Shown piece after piece: positions 31,716-44,614 of a stretch of 64,000 nucleotides of DNA. Within the stretch, counting starts at the first letter, position 1; each line of letters begins with the position of its first letter. The notes beneath the pieces are model-generated. The model was not told the origin of the DNA. It did not search any database and was given only the letters and a program-made list of their open reading frames with translations. The position numbers were made by a program, and so were the translations under genes. The stretch is from Pinus tabuliformis (taxonomy: Eukaryota > Streptophyta > Pinopsida > Pinales > Pinaceae), in assembly GCA_031772625.1 (NCBI GenBank), contig CM062817.1, positions 952,218,842-952,282,841 on the forward strand, given 5' to 3'.

Positions 31716-33300
31716 CCTACGTTCTCAAACTATAATGTGAGTTCCATTAACAGTTTACCTTTTAATTATCAAAGGTGATGAGGTGACGTGGATATATGAA
31801 GTTGATATGGGCATAAATTAGTTAAAATATATCACCAAATAGTTTATTTAAATTTCTTGTTGAAATAATTTTTTGAAAAATGTAAGATTTAACCATCTTA
31901 CTCACACATTTTTTTATTTCTAATTACCTTACAATATATTCATTTTTATTTATTTATAGTCAATATTATTTTTCTATTTAGAACATAATTTTTATTTTTT
32001 ATTTTTATTAAAAAACCACTGCAACAAACTTACACATCTCTTCATACTAGACTATAAAATTCCCCTTTACATTCAATTAATAAAAACTTTATATATATAT
32101 ATATATATAATCGAAGAAAACGTTAGCTACATATTTATATTCATTGGCCCCATTTCCTACGGTATCAAAATACTCCATTGACTTGAATTCCGGAAACGTT
32201 TCTATTCTTATTGTTGTGTTCATGGCAGAGAAATGTTTGTGTGCACGTGCACTGTGTAGTTGGCATTTGGTTTCAAACATACAGAATCCATGTTAGGGAA
32301 ATAATTATTTTTTATGGGATAGCTTGTGGATACTTTTACCTTTTATGTGTTTTTGATGATGGATGGTGCATCCGAAATTTGGAAAGATTTCCATATTCCA
32401 CAGATTGATTTGAGAAGCAATAACATCGTATTTTTACACTTAACCTATTCAACCTATAACTAAACCAAATGTTTAACCTAATGTTCGACCTATAGTTGTT
32501 AAAACTAATATGATGAAATATTTAATGTTTAATGAAAACATTTATATTAATGTTTAAAGGTAATATCTATATTAATATTTCAGCATATATTAATATTTAT
32601 ATTTAATATTAATGTTTTTGTTTTGATATATATTTATATTAATAGTAATTTTTATATTTAATATTTATATTAATATTCATATTTAATATTATTACCAATA
32701 ATAACATTAAGATTTATATTTCTGTTTAACTCTATGGAAAATTTAAAAATAAGCAGTCAGTTACTAGCATTACACAAATTACAAATAAAAAAGCTTTTAA
32801 ACAACGTACTTTTAGACAACGTACTTTGATATTTGAAAGTATTTGAAATTACTTTTATGAAATCATTAAAGATATTTAAATCAAAACAATTTAATTCTCT
32901 AAGTAAATGTAACTTTGAAGTCAATGTTGTTAAACTTAATATTCAATTAATATTATTATATTAATGATCAGCAGTAATATCTATATCAATTTTAACTTAA
33001 AATATTTTTGTTTATATTAATGTCTTTGTTTAATATTAAAAGACAATCTAATCAATAAATAATAAACCCTGATTTTACTTTCCTCTCGTAACAATATGAA
33101 GCTCCCTCTCAGTTTTTTTGTTTTTCAATCGAATATTACGAACGGAATAAAACAAACTATTTTCATTAAAAGAGAAGTTATTTAATTCTTTAAAGTGAGA
33201 TATTGACAACATAGTTCTTCGACCTGCCAAGATAGAAGGCATCAAAACTGTCCATTGAAAGTCAGCATAGGCCGAGATAGTACGAAAAGAGCGGAGGAGA
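31716..33300. other. AT-rich stretch with R2 second copy, no gene
   Basis: 31793-31928 repeats the R2 sequence of about 25401-25545 (atatgaagttgatatggg and onward). The remainder is very AT-rich, with a (TA)n run at about 32089-32110 and many attaat/tttatatt phrases at 32520-33050. I see no coding signal. Confidence 0.5.
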
Positions 33301-33359
33301 ATTCCCTGAGCGTCACCATAGACCGAGATGGTACAAAAAGAGCAAGGAGAATTTCGTAA

Positions 33360-33760
33360 TCATGAGAGCGAGACAAAATTTAATCGAAGAAAACAACTTG
33401 CAGAGCAAAATGGGCAAAAAGAGATCAGCCGAGACTTCGATGCAAAGGAATCGGAGTCACGAACAACTCGGTCGATCAAGAGCTCAAAAACTATCAGTCG
33501 AGGCTGGAGGGAGACCCCACAATTGGAGAGCGCATCTGTCTCCAGGTTCTGTTCCCGGAACACCTCTAGGAAGCAGATGTAGGTCCTCGAAAGAATCAGA
33601 TCCTCGAGAAGGAAAGAATCAGATCCTCGAGAAGGACGTTTGGGAACCCAAGGGCCTATCTCATCAATGAATGCAACAATCTTGATATTAGTGGCCAAAA
33701 TATCTGGGGGCTCTTTTTCGAAAATGTAGGCATTTCTGGATCGCCAGATACCTCAGAAAA
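33360..33760 (-). pseudogene. LINE-like C-terminal remnant
   Basis: The minus strand reads GIWRSRNAYIFEKEPPDIL and continues into IKIVAFIDEIGPW. The pattern I-W-R-x-R-N-x-x-x-F is typical of the linker between the zinc-finger-like domain and the RNase H region in plant LINE ORF2 proteins. A stop (TGA) lies just before G-I-W. The rest of the 112-codon frame is less clear. I take it as a short, decayed LINE fragment. Confidence 0.4.
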
Positions 33761-33890
33761 CATACAGCCGGAGAATCACGTATGCTATAATTTAAGAAGA
33801 ACAAAATTGGAAGCACGAAATTATGGAGGCACACCTGTACATTGATTTTAAGTAGAAAATTGACTTTTTCCCAGATTGGAGTGGTAAAAG

Positions 33891-34392
33891 TGTTGGAGAA
33901 TGTAATTTCAATTATTTGTTAGGTGTCAAAACCATCCCTCCAAGTGTCTTAGTTCAGTTTTACTGAGTCTAGTTTAAGTTGAGTTTAACTTCAGTCATTT
34001 ATTACTCAGGTTTCCCATGTAATCTTTTTTAACTGATTAATAACACTGAGAAGAGTAAGTTCTCTTTTCCACTTTTTGTTTTCTTATTGACCTGCGTGAG
34101 ACTCCTTGAGAGCAACGTAAAAGAAGATAAGCTAGTTTGCATAAGATTCTTTGGGAAAGCAGCAACCTGAGCGAAAAGAAAAAAGCAAAGAGAGCCTACG
34201 TAAGACTCTTTGATAGAGTAGGGAAAGTTTGAAGCAGAAAGAGAGTGCATCAGAATCTTTCAAAGAGAAGAAAAAATTTGAAGAAGCCTAAGGCAGCAAG
34301 AGAACAAAGAAGCCAGCCACTACTAAGCCATGGAATACCAGAGTCGCGTTAGTGTTACATGCGCTCAACGACATTGGAAGAGCATAGGGATG
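33891..34392 (+). repeat. Probable solo or partial LTR related to the one at 2398
   Basis: It starts TGTTGGAGAATG and follows 2398-2600 for about 190 bases, with many substitutions. The part after 34080, which has a repeated phrase gcgtgagactc/acgtaagactc and purine-rich text, has no partner in this window. No internal element region is attached on either side. The right end is placed where repeat R1 begins. Confidence 0.5.
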
Positions 34393-35068
34393 TTTTTATG
34401 GTAGAAGACAATAGTGGTTAAGGAGATAAATTGGGTAAATAATGAGAATAACAAATAGAATTTTATATGGAAGAACCAAATAGAAATTATAAATACTTGT
34501 AGAAGCATATAAAGTTTGCAATAACGAAAGTGTATTGATGAAAGCTAGGTTTATTAGAATATAGGGGATTATTATTAATTTTGATGAATCTAAAAAAATA
34601 TTACATTTCTTGATAATGAGAGATATTCAATCCATGTTTTTAAATGCAAGCTGATTAAGTCTATTTCTTGGCTAGTAATAAGAAAGATTGGAATTCAATC
34701 TAATAATATCATCCATTTAAATTTAAATATGGTTGATTTTGTTCTATACCATTGTAAGGTTACCAAATTTAAATTTAAATGTGGTCTTTGTGATTTATAT
34801 TGTATTGATATCATTATTTAGGATTAATCATATCATTAGATCAATAGTTTTTTGGTCTACTTTTCAAACCAACTAATATGGTTCATTAAATGATGATGTG
34901 ATTAATCATAAGGAATGATCTCAATAGCATTAAATCTTAAATATTTGATAGAAAAAATAATTGCATCTATTATTGAGTGTTGTTGTTTTTGGAAGAAATG
35001 TGGAATGAGTGTGAAATGTTCATCTTCAATATTATAAGTTTCACTCATTTCACCATTCTTCTCCCAAT

Positions 35069-35449
35069 TGTTGAAGGCAAGATGCACAACAAACAAAAAA
35101 ACATATACACAGAAAATATAATCATGCACAGGAGACACAGAAAATTAACGTGGTTCACCTAACCATTCTGGGCTACGTCCACCAAACATAGGCATCGGCA
35201 ATCTTATTATCAAAATAGGAGGTTACAAGAGAATTAATTTCCTCTCAAACGCTCACACATCCCAGCCAATCCGTCTGGACACCTGTTTTATAGCTAGGAG
35301 GATCTAATTGCCTCATAGATCCTCCTATAGCAAATATAGGATGCATTAACTCACTCCCAACAACCTGGAGCTAATCTAGCAACAAATTCCTATTGTTGTC
35401 ACACATTAGAGATTTTTGCCTACTTTGTGAAACAGAAAAAATCTCAACA
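35069..35449 (-). repeat. 3' LTR of the decayed copia element
   Basis: On the plus strand it runs TGTTGAAGGCAAGATG to AAATCTCAACA. The minus-strand polypurine tract aaggtggagat follows at once (35450-35460). Confidence 0.9.
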
Positions 35450-35498
35450 ATCTCCACCTTGACAACAATTAGCCTGATACCTTGTTTATTTATTATTT

Positions 35499-38400
35499 TT
35501 ATCTTTTCTGCAAGCCAAGAGAAGCCAAACACCAACGCAGCTTTTCCAACAAAACTGGTTTCGTGAACATGTCTGCACAGTTTTCCTTTGTATGCACCTT
35601 TTCAAGAGAGACTCCCCTTTCAGTGATAACCTGTCTTACAAAATGGTACTTAATTGGAATATGCTTTGATTTACTATGATAGGCGATTCTTAGCCAAATG
35701 TATTGCACCTTGACTATCACAAAGCAACCTAATGTTGTCCTGTAACCTACCAAACTCACCAAGCAAACCTTTCAACCAAACCGCCTCTTTGCAAGCATGC
35801 GAAGCAACAGTGTATTCTGCTTCAGTAGTGGTAAAGCAACAATGTTTTGTAGCTTTGACATCCAGCTAATAGCTCCACCTGCAAGAGTAAAGACATACCC
35901 TGAAGTTGACCTTCTCTTATCCAAATCACCTGCAAAATCATAATCAACATACCCGCAAATAGATTCACTACTTTTATTGTAAGTAATGCAATAACTACTT
36001 GTGCCTCTCAAATACCGAAGCACCCATTTCACTGTTGACCAGTGTTCTTTACCCAGATTTGCCATATACCTGCTGACAACCCCAACTGCATGTGAAATAT
36101 CTGGTCACGTACACACCATCGCATACATCAAACATCCTACTACATTGGCATATGGAATTCGAGACATATAATCCTTTTCTTTATCTATATTAGGACATAA
36201 ACTGGAAGAAAGCTTGAAATGGGAAGCTAAAGGGACTGACACAGGCTTCACTGGGTTCATACCAAACCTCACAAGTATTTTCTCAATATACTTTTGTTGT
36301 GATAGCCACATCTTACCATTGTTCCTGTCTCTGAAAATCTCCATGCCTAAAATCTGTCTTGCTGCTCCTAGATCTTTCATATCAAATGTCCTTGCCATCT
36401 GAGTCTTCAACCTGTTGATTTCTTCAATGCTTTTGCTTGCTAAAAGCATATCGTCAACATATAACACTAAGATAATGAACATGCCATTACTTAACTACTT
36501 AAAGTAAACACAATGATCATATTCACTTCTTATATATTTTTGACTCAACATGAAAGAATCAAATTTCTTGTACCACTATCGAGGCGACTGCTTCAGACCA
36601 TACAATGACTTCTTGAACCTGCAGACAAATTTCTTATTGCGATGCTGAACAAACCCTTCCGGTTGTTCCATATAAATTTCCTCATCTAAATCACCATGTA
36701 AAAACACAATCTTAACATCTAGTTGTTGTAATTCTAAATCAAGCAAAGCAACTAACGCTAACACAATTCTAATTGAAACAATTTTAACAACTCGTGAAAA
36801 TATCTCATGAAAGTCTATGCCAGCTTTCTAAGAAAACCCTTTTGCAACCAGCCTTGCTTTGTATCTGTCTTCTGAATCATTCACACCCCGTTTTACCTTG
36901 AAAACCCATTTACATCCCACAGTTTTCCTGCCTTTGGGAAGTTCAACCAGATCCCATGTGCCATTCTTACCTAAGGCCATCATTTATTCCTTCATGGCTG
37001 CTTTCCATTTGTCACTCTTTGAACCTTCTACAGCTTCCTGATAACACAAAGGTTCATCATCGTTAGCGGTCAAAGCAACTGAAGTAACATAATCATCATA
37101 CCTTCTTGGAGGGCGTTTGATCCTTGTAGACCTCCTTGAGGATGTTTCTGGTGCTTCCTCAATTCGCTGTCTACCATCTGTAGGAACTTCTTCATGATCG
37201 CCATCTGAGACCTGTTCATGACCTCCATCTTAACCCTGTTCATAATTTGACTCTGAAACCTGTTCATGACTAGATTCTGAACTATGGTCATCATGACTAT
37301 CATCAGAAGTGCTGTCAAACTGAATGTGCTGAAAATCAGATTCATCATCCTGTTTCAATTTATTATCTACATCTAACTGTACAAGAGAGGATTCATCAAA
37401 CTTTACATCTCTGTTGATGATGATTTTGCGGGTAGTAGGATCCCACAATCTAAATCCCTTTGTCCCATCACCATACCCAACAAAGACATACCTTTTCGAT
37501 TTCGGATCTAATTTAGTTCGTTGATGTTTAGGCACTAGAGCATATGCATCACAACCAAACACTCTGAGTTTAGAATAATCACAAGGGTGACCTTTCCATA
37601 CCTCTTGAGGAATCTTGCAACCTATCGTTGTTGATGGCGACCGATTTATCACATAACAAGTTGTAGCCACCACTTCTGTCCACAACTCCTTCTGCAAACC
37701 AGCGTTACTTAGCATACTCCTTGCTCTCTCCAAAAGAGTCTTGTTCATGCGTTCAACAACTCCATTTTGCTAAGGAGTATACACAGTAGTCTTATGTCTC
37801 TCGGTCCCTGCATCCTTGCAACAATTTTCAAACTCCTTGGAAGTAAACTCACCACCATTGTCAGTTCTTAAACATTTTATAGTTCTACCAGTGTTGTTTT
37901 CTACCAATGCTCTAAACTGCTTGAAAACTGTAAAAACATCAGACTTCCTCTTCAACATGCAAACCCATACTTTCCTAGAAAAGACATCAATAGACGACAC
38001 AAAATACGACGAGCCACCATACGAGGTTGTAGGTGCTGGATCCCAAACATCTGAATGGATATAATCAAGTATTACTTTACTAGTATGTTTGCCTGTTTTA
38101 AACTTTTGTTTGCCAAACAGACAATGTTTACAAAAATCTAACTTTCCAGATCTTAGATTAGGAAGTAACTTGCGATCAGCCAAAATCTTTAACCCTCTTT
38201 CGCTCATATGGCCCAACCTTTGATTCCATAGGCGAATGGAACTATTGTCATGTTCAGACACCGTAGACACATGAACTGACCCTGTTCTTCCTTCTAACTG
38301 TAACAGAGTTCCTACTTTCTTAGCTTTCATTACTAGTAAAATACCTTTTTAAATTTTCATTACTCCACCTTGAATGACAGTTTTATATCCATTTTTATCA

Positions 38401-39499
38401 AGTGCCCCAGTGAAATTAGATTTTTCCTTAAATCTGGTACATGTCGTACATCAGTTAACATTTTGGTTGTCCCATCAAACATTTGCAGTTGTATACTCCC
38501 TATTCCCGCAATATTAGATGTGACATCATTACCCATGTAGACGACTCCATCATTCACTGATCTATATGTCGTAGACCAGTCTCTATGAATACACATGTGG
38601 TTTGATGCACCAGAATCTAACAACCAATGTTGATCATGATTTGACAAATTAACTGATAAGACTTTGTCGCTCATACCTGAACCAGATGCTGAACCTGTAT
38701 CAGCCGTGTTTGCTTCCTTCTTTTCTGTCGATGAAGCTTCTTTAGAAGTTTTTTGTCGCTTCCAGCAATCCTTCTTCAAATGCCCTGATTTGCCGCAGAA
38801 CTAGCACTTTACTTTACTCTTCTTCCCCTTGGACTTTGAATGCGAATCGCTGCGCTTACTAGAGCGTCCTTCTCTAAAACGACCTCTAGCCATCATTGCC
38901 TCTGATGTAGAGGTGTCAGCATTCGACCGCTTCCTGGTCTCCTCGGACAACAAAGCTCTGACGACATCATCAAATTCAATGGTTTCGGATGAACTAAGTA
39001 TTATAGACGTCACAAAATGATCCCACGACTCAGGCAACGAGCACAATAAAGTTATGGCTTTATCCCCGGCTTCAATTTTTACTTCTATGCTTTCTAATTG
39101 CACCATTAAAGTATTAAAAACATTCAAATGGTCAGTAATGGAAGTACCTTCCTTCATTCATAGACTGTATAGCCGCCGCTTCAGGAGAATCCGATCTGTC
39201 AAGGATCTTGTCATATACAGCTTCTCCAACTTCATCCACAAACCAGCTGCAGTCTTCTTTGACACGATGTTAAATAAAACATCATCAGCGAAACACAATC
39301 AAATTCTGCTCAAGGCTCTTCCATCCAATTCATTCCACTCATCATCTGTCACAGGGTAAGGCAGTTTGGATCTTCCCAACAGCGCCTTCGCCACGCCTTG
39401 TTGTACCAGCAGATCATGCATCTTTACCTTCCAGATCTCGAAATTGTTTTTGCCCTTAAATTTCTCGATTTCAAATCGGGCACTCTAAGTTTTCGCCAT
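35499..39499 (-). pseudogene. Copia Gag-Pol, broken by stops and a frameshift
   Basis: The gag starts at ATG 39497-39499 with F-E-I-E-K-F-K-G and F-E-I-W-K, typical of Tork/Tnt1-type Gag. A stop replaces a codon within the first few residues (AKT-stop-SARF). Domains in order are Gag (to about 38800), a knuckle region (MKKDCW), protease WLLDSGASNHM, pre-integrase H-M-S-E-R-G, and integrase with HSDVWDP, RTDNGGEF and NGVVERMNKT. RT follows with QLDVKIVFLHGDLDEEIYME and YVDDMLLASK, then RNase H with DYDFAGD and D-I-F/D-M-F-T-K. Most of pol lies in one frame, with a frame change near 38340-38360. In-frame stops occur near 37770 (within TPQQNG), 37231, 36100 and 36490. It cannot make an active protein. 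Confidence 0.9.
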
Positions 39500-40607
39500 C
39501 TCGTCTAAAACAAAGAATCTCCAATTTCAAAGAAGTTAATAAATAACACACTGCCTATGCCTTATTTTACCTTTGCCTTTATTTAAAAAAAAAACAACCC
39601 CCTTTGCTTTGCTGTTTGAATCTCAGATTTCAATTTAAAAAACAGTGTAAATAAAAATTGGCGCTTGTTGATGAACACAAGAACCGCGCCATTTAAAAAT
39701 CGCTCTAAGTGTTGACAATTTGGCGCGTGTATACCTCTAAAATACGCGCTGATCAGAAAATTAGCGCACTGGCACTCTTAATTGAATAGGATCCACGCCA
39801 TTTCAGTATTTTGGCGCGACTGTATTAATGTAAAACGCGCCAATGTTGACCACGCATATTCCTGGGCTTTCTTGTACGCACCAATGGGTACACGGTTCAA
39901 CGCTATTCTCCACGCATATAAATTAACACGCATATCCAATGCAGCAATATTTAACACGCATATCCAATGCAGCATATTCTCCACGCATATAAATCAACAC
40001 GCATATCCAATGCAGCATATCCAATGTTTAACACGCCAGCATATCCAATGTTTAACACGCATATGCTCATCACGCACCAGCACAAAAAATTCACACACCA
40101 ATTGTCATACGCTTCAGCAGCACACTGAAATGCTCGTCGAGCACTCGGGAATTCCACCGATGGAGACACTCACTTGTTGATTTCACCGTATTCTGTAGCG
40201 CTTTGCACACATATTCCTCAAGGCAGCCAGATATACGCTCCACCTTCACGATGTGCAGTAGCAGAACAGTGATACGCTCCACGCAGCAATGAACTGCGCT
40301 CCAGCAACACCTCCACGCACCAGCGCAACACCAGGCAATTTAGCACCACGCATTTACGGGCAGCCACACGCTATATAATCTCTGTATGTCCTGCAACATT
40401 CTCTCGGCATTAACACGCAGGTCTCCACCAGCATGCAATACCAACGCACCAGCCAATCAATCGATATGGTTTAATACAAACAATACCAATCATACGTAGC
40501 CCCATAGCCACGCACAACAATATGGTTTCTGCACAGCAATTCAACGCACTCCAGTTCTGCTACAAAACAATCACCTTTCGCAACACCATTCAATGCACTC
40601 AAACATT
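39500..40607 (-). other. Leader of the decayed copia element with cacgcatatcc-type repeats
   Basis: A 1.1 kb untranslated region. Between 39899 and 40075 the phrase cacgcatatccaatgcagc recurs about five times in variant form. No gene is seen; small open frames here are products of the repeat. Confidence 0.6.
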
Positions 40608-40619
40608 GCTCTGATACCA
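40608..40619 (-). other. Primer-binding site (tRNA-iMet)
   Basis: The minus strand reads tggtatcagagc, two bases from the end of the 5' LTR. Confidence 0.9.
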
Positions 40620-40621
40620 AT

Positions 40622-41003
40622 TGTTGAAGGCAAGATGCATAACAAACAAAAAAACATATACACATCAAATATAATCATGCACAGGAGACACAGAAAATTA
40701 ACGTGGTTCACCCAACCATTCTGGGCTACGTCCACCAAACATAGGCATCGACAATCTTATTATCAAAATAGGAGATTACAAGAGAATTAATTTCCTCTCA
40801 AACGCTCACACATCCCACCCAATCCGTTTGGGCACCTGTTTTATAGCTACGAGGATCTAACTGCCTCATAAATCCTCCTATAGCAAATATAGGATCCATT
40901 AATTCACTCCCAACAACCTGGAGCTAATCTAGCAACAAATTCCTATTATTGTCACGCATTAGAGATTTTTGCCTACTTTGTGAAACAGAAAAAAATATCA
41001 ACA
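40622..41003 (-). repeat. 5' LTR of the decayed copia element
   Basis: 382 bp, matching 35069-35449 with about 17 substitutions and one single-base length change. It is followed directly by the CCAAT duplication. Confidence 0.9.
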
Positions 41004-42380
41004 CCAATGTTTCATATGAATTCAAACGCTCAAGGGGACAATTTTAAACAACTGTACTTTTTGAATACAATTTATTTTAATTAAGAAAATGTGTATTTTT
41101 CCTTTAGTATGAATAAGATTGTGCAATTTCCAAAGTTACCAAGGTTATCCGTCTTGGTTGTAGTTAATGAGTTGAAGGAAAAATCAAGAAGAATATCAAA
41201 TTTAGGTAAACGAAAAATGCCAACTCATGTTTCTTTTGGTTAAAATGCAAATCTTGTCTTTCAAATGATCATACTAGTTCGTCTTAAAATTAGCACATAA
41301 AATTTTATCCATAAAAATTTCAATCTTGCAAACGAGTTACAATCTTATACCAATAATTAGGCAAATATACAAAAGATGTAGAACTCACAAGATGTAGATC
41401 TCACAAGATGTTTATTATATTATAGTATGTTATAGTTTTGGTTATATTTGGTTTTATAAATTGAATAATACACTTTGGTAGGATTTATATCCAAAATAAA
41501 AAGAGAAGTTTTATACGAGTTATAAGTGATTGGTTGTAAACCTATTTAGGTTAAAAAATAATAAACTAATTTTGATTAAACTTTATACTTTCATCCATTC
41601 AATAAAAATTATAATAAATTTTATTTTGGTAAAACAAAGTTCCACATTATGAATGGTTGAACTAATGAAACTAATTTCCAGGTTAAGAAACAATAAACTA
41701 ATTTTCATTAAAATTGATACTTTGATCTATTCAATAAAAAATGCATAAATTTTACATTGGTAAAACAAAGTTCCACATTATGAATGGCTGAAGTAATCCA
41801 ACTAATTCCCACCTTACAAATGAAAGTAATTTCCTCCTTACAAATTCTTGAGCGAATTCAACCAATCTAGTGCTAAGAGTGTGAGTGACTACAATGACTG
41901 ATTGTGTTAAGATTAATTATTACATACTTGTATATTTATTTATTACCTTCTCTAGATCTTTGTTTTCTTCTTCTTATTATTCTTTTTTAGAAACATATGT
42001 CAAATCCATAGTGAGCCTTGAGTGAAATCACACAAGGCCATCATATTAAGCTGTAAAATGACTCTCTCAAAACAATAAATTTAAAAATTGATTTGTAAAA
42101 GAAAAAAAACACAATATCTATGATTTCTTTATATGAAAGTTAGTATTGTGAGGAAACCACATGTTAGAAATTGAGAGATGAGTAAAGGAGACATTGTGCA
42201 CAACACAAATCGCACACTATGATATGTTTATTGATCACAACAATTAAACATATATAAGACATAACACACTGACACATCTAGATCATCACTCCACCTCATT
42301 ATATAGGAATCAACAACTTCTAGACTAATGCTTGGGTATTCACAATAACAACTACCAATAATATGGAAGAATTACTTCCA

Positions 42381-44614
42381 ATTCCCTCCCTTAATCCTTA
42401 CATGGAAAACACATATTACAACAATAATATGATATATGTCTAACTGGTCTTCATCAACATCCACTTTGGAATCTCGCAAACATTGCTCTTTCTCCACCAC
42501 CACATCTTTGAGCCATCACATGACCTCCATTTAACCTAGATACTAAATATCTCTATTGACATGCTTTCATCCTAGTAGTATGCATTAAAATACTTACTTC
42601 TAGTTATATAGGTAAGTTCTTGACTACCCTGAAAAATAACCTAGATACTGAATATCTCTATTGACATGCTTTCATCTTAGTGGTATGCATTAAAATACTT
42701 ACTTCTAGTTATATAGGTAAGTTGCAACTGACCTTACCCAAAGCACAACAACAAGATCCATCAACATATAACAGAGTCACATAAACAAGTCGATAATATG
42801 TTCTATAAGCATTGAAGAATGTTGAAAACCATTAACTTGAAATATGTCTTTCATATAATTACAATAAAGTCATGATAATTTACCTGTCAAACTTTAAAAA
42901 CCAAAATCCAAATAAAATGATGATAATTTACATATCAAACTTTAAAAACAGAAACCCAAAATAAACACTTAAACATTGAACCACTGTGGCCACATAGAAG
43001 ACATCATTTTCCACCATAGTCATTTTGATTCACTGCTTCAAGGTCTGCATTAACCACGCTGGATTTTTGCATCATTTTCGGTCGACTGTCCCAAGATATT
43101 GTCGTACCATTGTCATGTGCCCTTTTTGATATGCATATGTACAATTGCATCGAACAATAAAAACATAAACACAAGCCATATGGTTTGAAATTATTGCAGT
43201 TGTGAGCCTTCTCCTTGAGCGTGCTCAGTCACGTCTGGGATGGAAGAATTTAGAACCTCTTTGGCACAAATTCCAAGGGCATTTCCACTCAGTGGGGTCT
43301 AAAAAAACCCTGAGCCTTCGTTTAATTAATGCCCCCTGACATGCGGGGCATTAGGAAATATAAAGCGAGCTGAAAAAGCTGGAGGTGAAAAAAAAACAGC
43401 CCGCGTTATATTTCCTTAATGCCCCGCATGTCAGGAATTAATTAAAGAATTGTGGCGGAAATAGGAATCCCCATGTTATACGCTCCTAACTGTGAACGAC
43501 CCATTGAATTAGAGTACCCATCACGATGTTCGTGCACAGTTGCTTACCATTAATCTGCCTGCAACAAAAAATTATATGAATTCTGTGTGTTATTTCATGC
43601 AGATTCACTGCCAGATCTGCCCACTCCACATTCACCATCGATCATATTTTGATCTTCTGCACGTTGAATAATTGACAGCAATGGATGTCGCCATCCGGAG
43701 ACACGAATCTACACAACTCATAGTGCTCTGAAGTGATTCACATTATCCAAGCTCGGCCAAGCCATTTTTAACGATCCTGCCATAAGAAAAACAAATCTGA
43801 TGCAGAGATCTCGTGCCCATAAAAGCGAAAAATTAAGATTCGCCTCCCCACGGCCACAATTAACAAATAATGTTTGCCCAAACCACTGATCTCGATATCA
43901 CATGGTTGTCGGATCTCATGGTATTTAGTCGACCATTTGACCAAAGCCTTGAAGAAATGAGTATTTTCAATGGCTTGTTCATTTCAGACTCTTTCAGTTT
44001 GACAAATATGCATTATACCACCAGCTAATGCGTGAAATATGGCCATCGCATTTGCTTGTGCATTCAAGATTAAAATCTTCTGAAACATAATTGGATGACC
44101 CCCTTTGGATGATGATGATATGCAACATAATATAGACTAGCGAATAAAACTTTAAAGAATATATATCTGTTGTTACTATCCGCAGCACTGGGATTCAGAC
44201 AACATAGCCATTTTCTCTGCTTATGTTGAAATTCCCTTTTTCCATGCCCGTCTTTCGCTGTCTAATTTTCAGGGTTAGCGCCTGCTTCTGCGCCAGTCTT
44301 CTTTTCGTCTCTTGCTTTGTTAAACAGAACGGTGAACCCTTCTGCGGTCAGTGGGTGGTTGACATCCCAGTCACCAAACTTGGGTAGTGATCGACCCGAC
44401 ATCTATAACGCCTGCCTGATCGCCTCGCCAAATCAAATTCGAACAAATCAACTGTTATCTTCTGCAATTTTGATATGGCGAAAAAAACTACAGACAAAAA
44501 TAAAAAAAAATTACTCACACAATACAATCTCCTGCTCTATCTATTTACGGGAATACAATTGAGGGCTTTTTCGCATTTCTGTGGCCTTTCTCGGAGGGAG
44601 TCATAGTAGCATGT
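42381..44614. other. Interior of the small LTR element, no gene
   Basis: A 60 bp phrase ending in cttacttctagttatataggtaagtt is tandemly repeated (about 42550-42610 and 42645-42720). A strong foldback lies at 43321-43445. Open frames of 60-80 codons near 44000-44560 show no known motif. Confidence 0.45.
43321..43445. repeat. Foldback (inverted repeat) of about 125 bp
   Basis: The left arm tttaattaatgcccc...tgacatgcggggcatta...ggaaatataa pairs with the right arm ttatatttccttaatgcccc...gcatgtca...ggaattaattaaa. The arms are about 48 bases with few mismatches and a loop of about 26 bases. It could be a MITE or a structured part of the element. Confidence 0.75.

Larger units (their letters stand above)
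35069..41003 (-). mobile_element. Decayed Ty1/copia retrotransposon (Tork/Tnt1-like)
   Basis: A 5.9 kb minus-strand element with 381/382 bp LTRs, a tRNA-iMet primer site, a full set of gag-pol domains broken by stops and one frameshift, and a perfect CCAAT duplication (35064-35068 and 41004-41008). The LTRs differ at about 17 sites (4-5 percent). It lies inside R1 copy A, and copy C shows the unoccupied target. Confidence 0.92.

Noticed and set aside
33360..33698. Host gene on the minus strand
   Set aside because: The pattern IWRSRNAYIF fits LINE ORF2 remnants better, and a stop lies just upstream.
39899..40075. CRISPR-like spaced repeats
   Set aside because: Repeats are imperfect and closely packed, without unique spacers, and lie in a plant retrotransposon leader.
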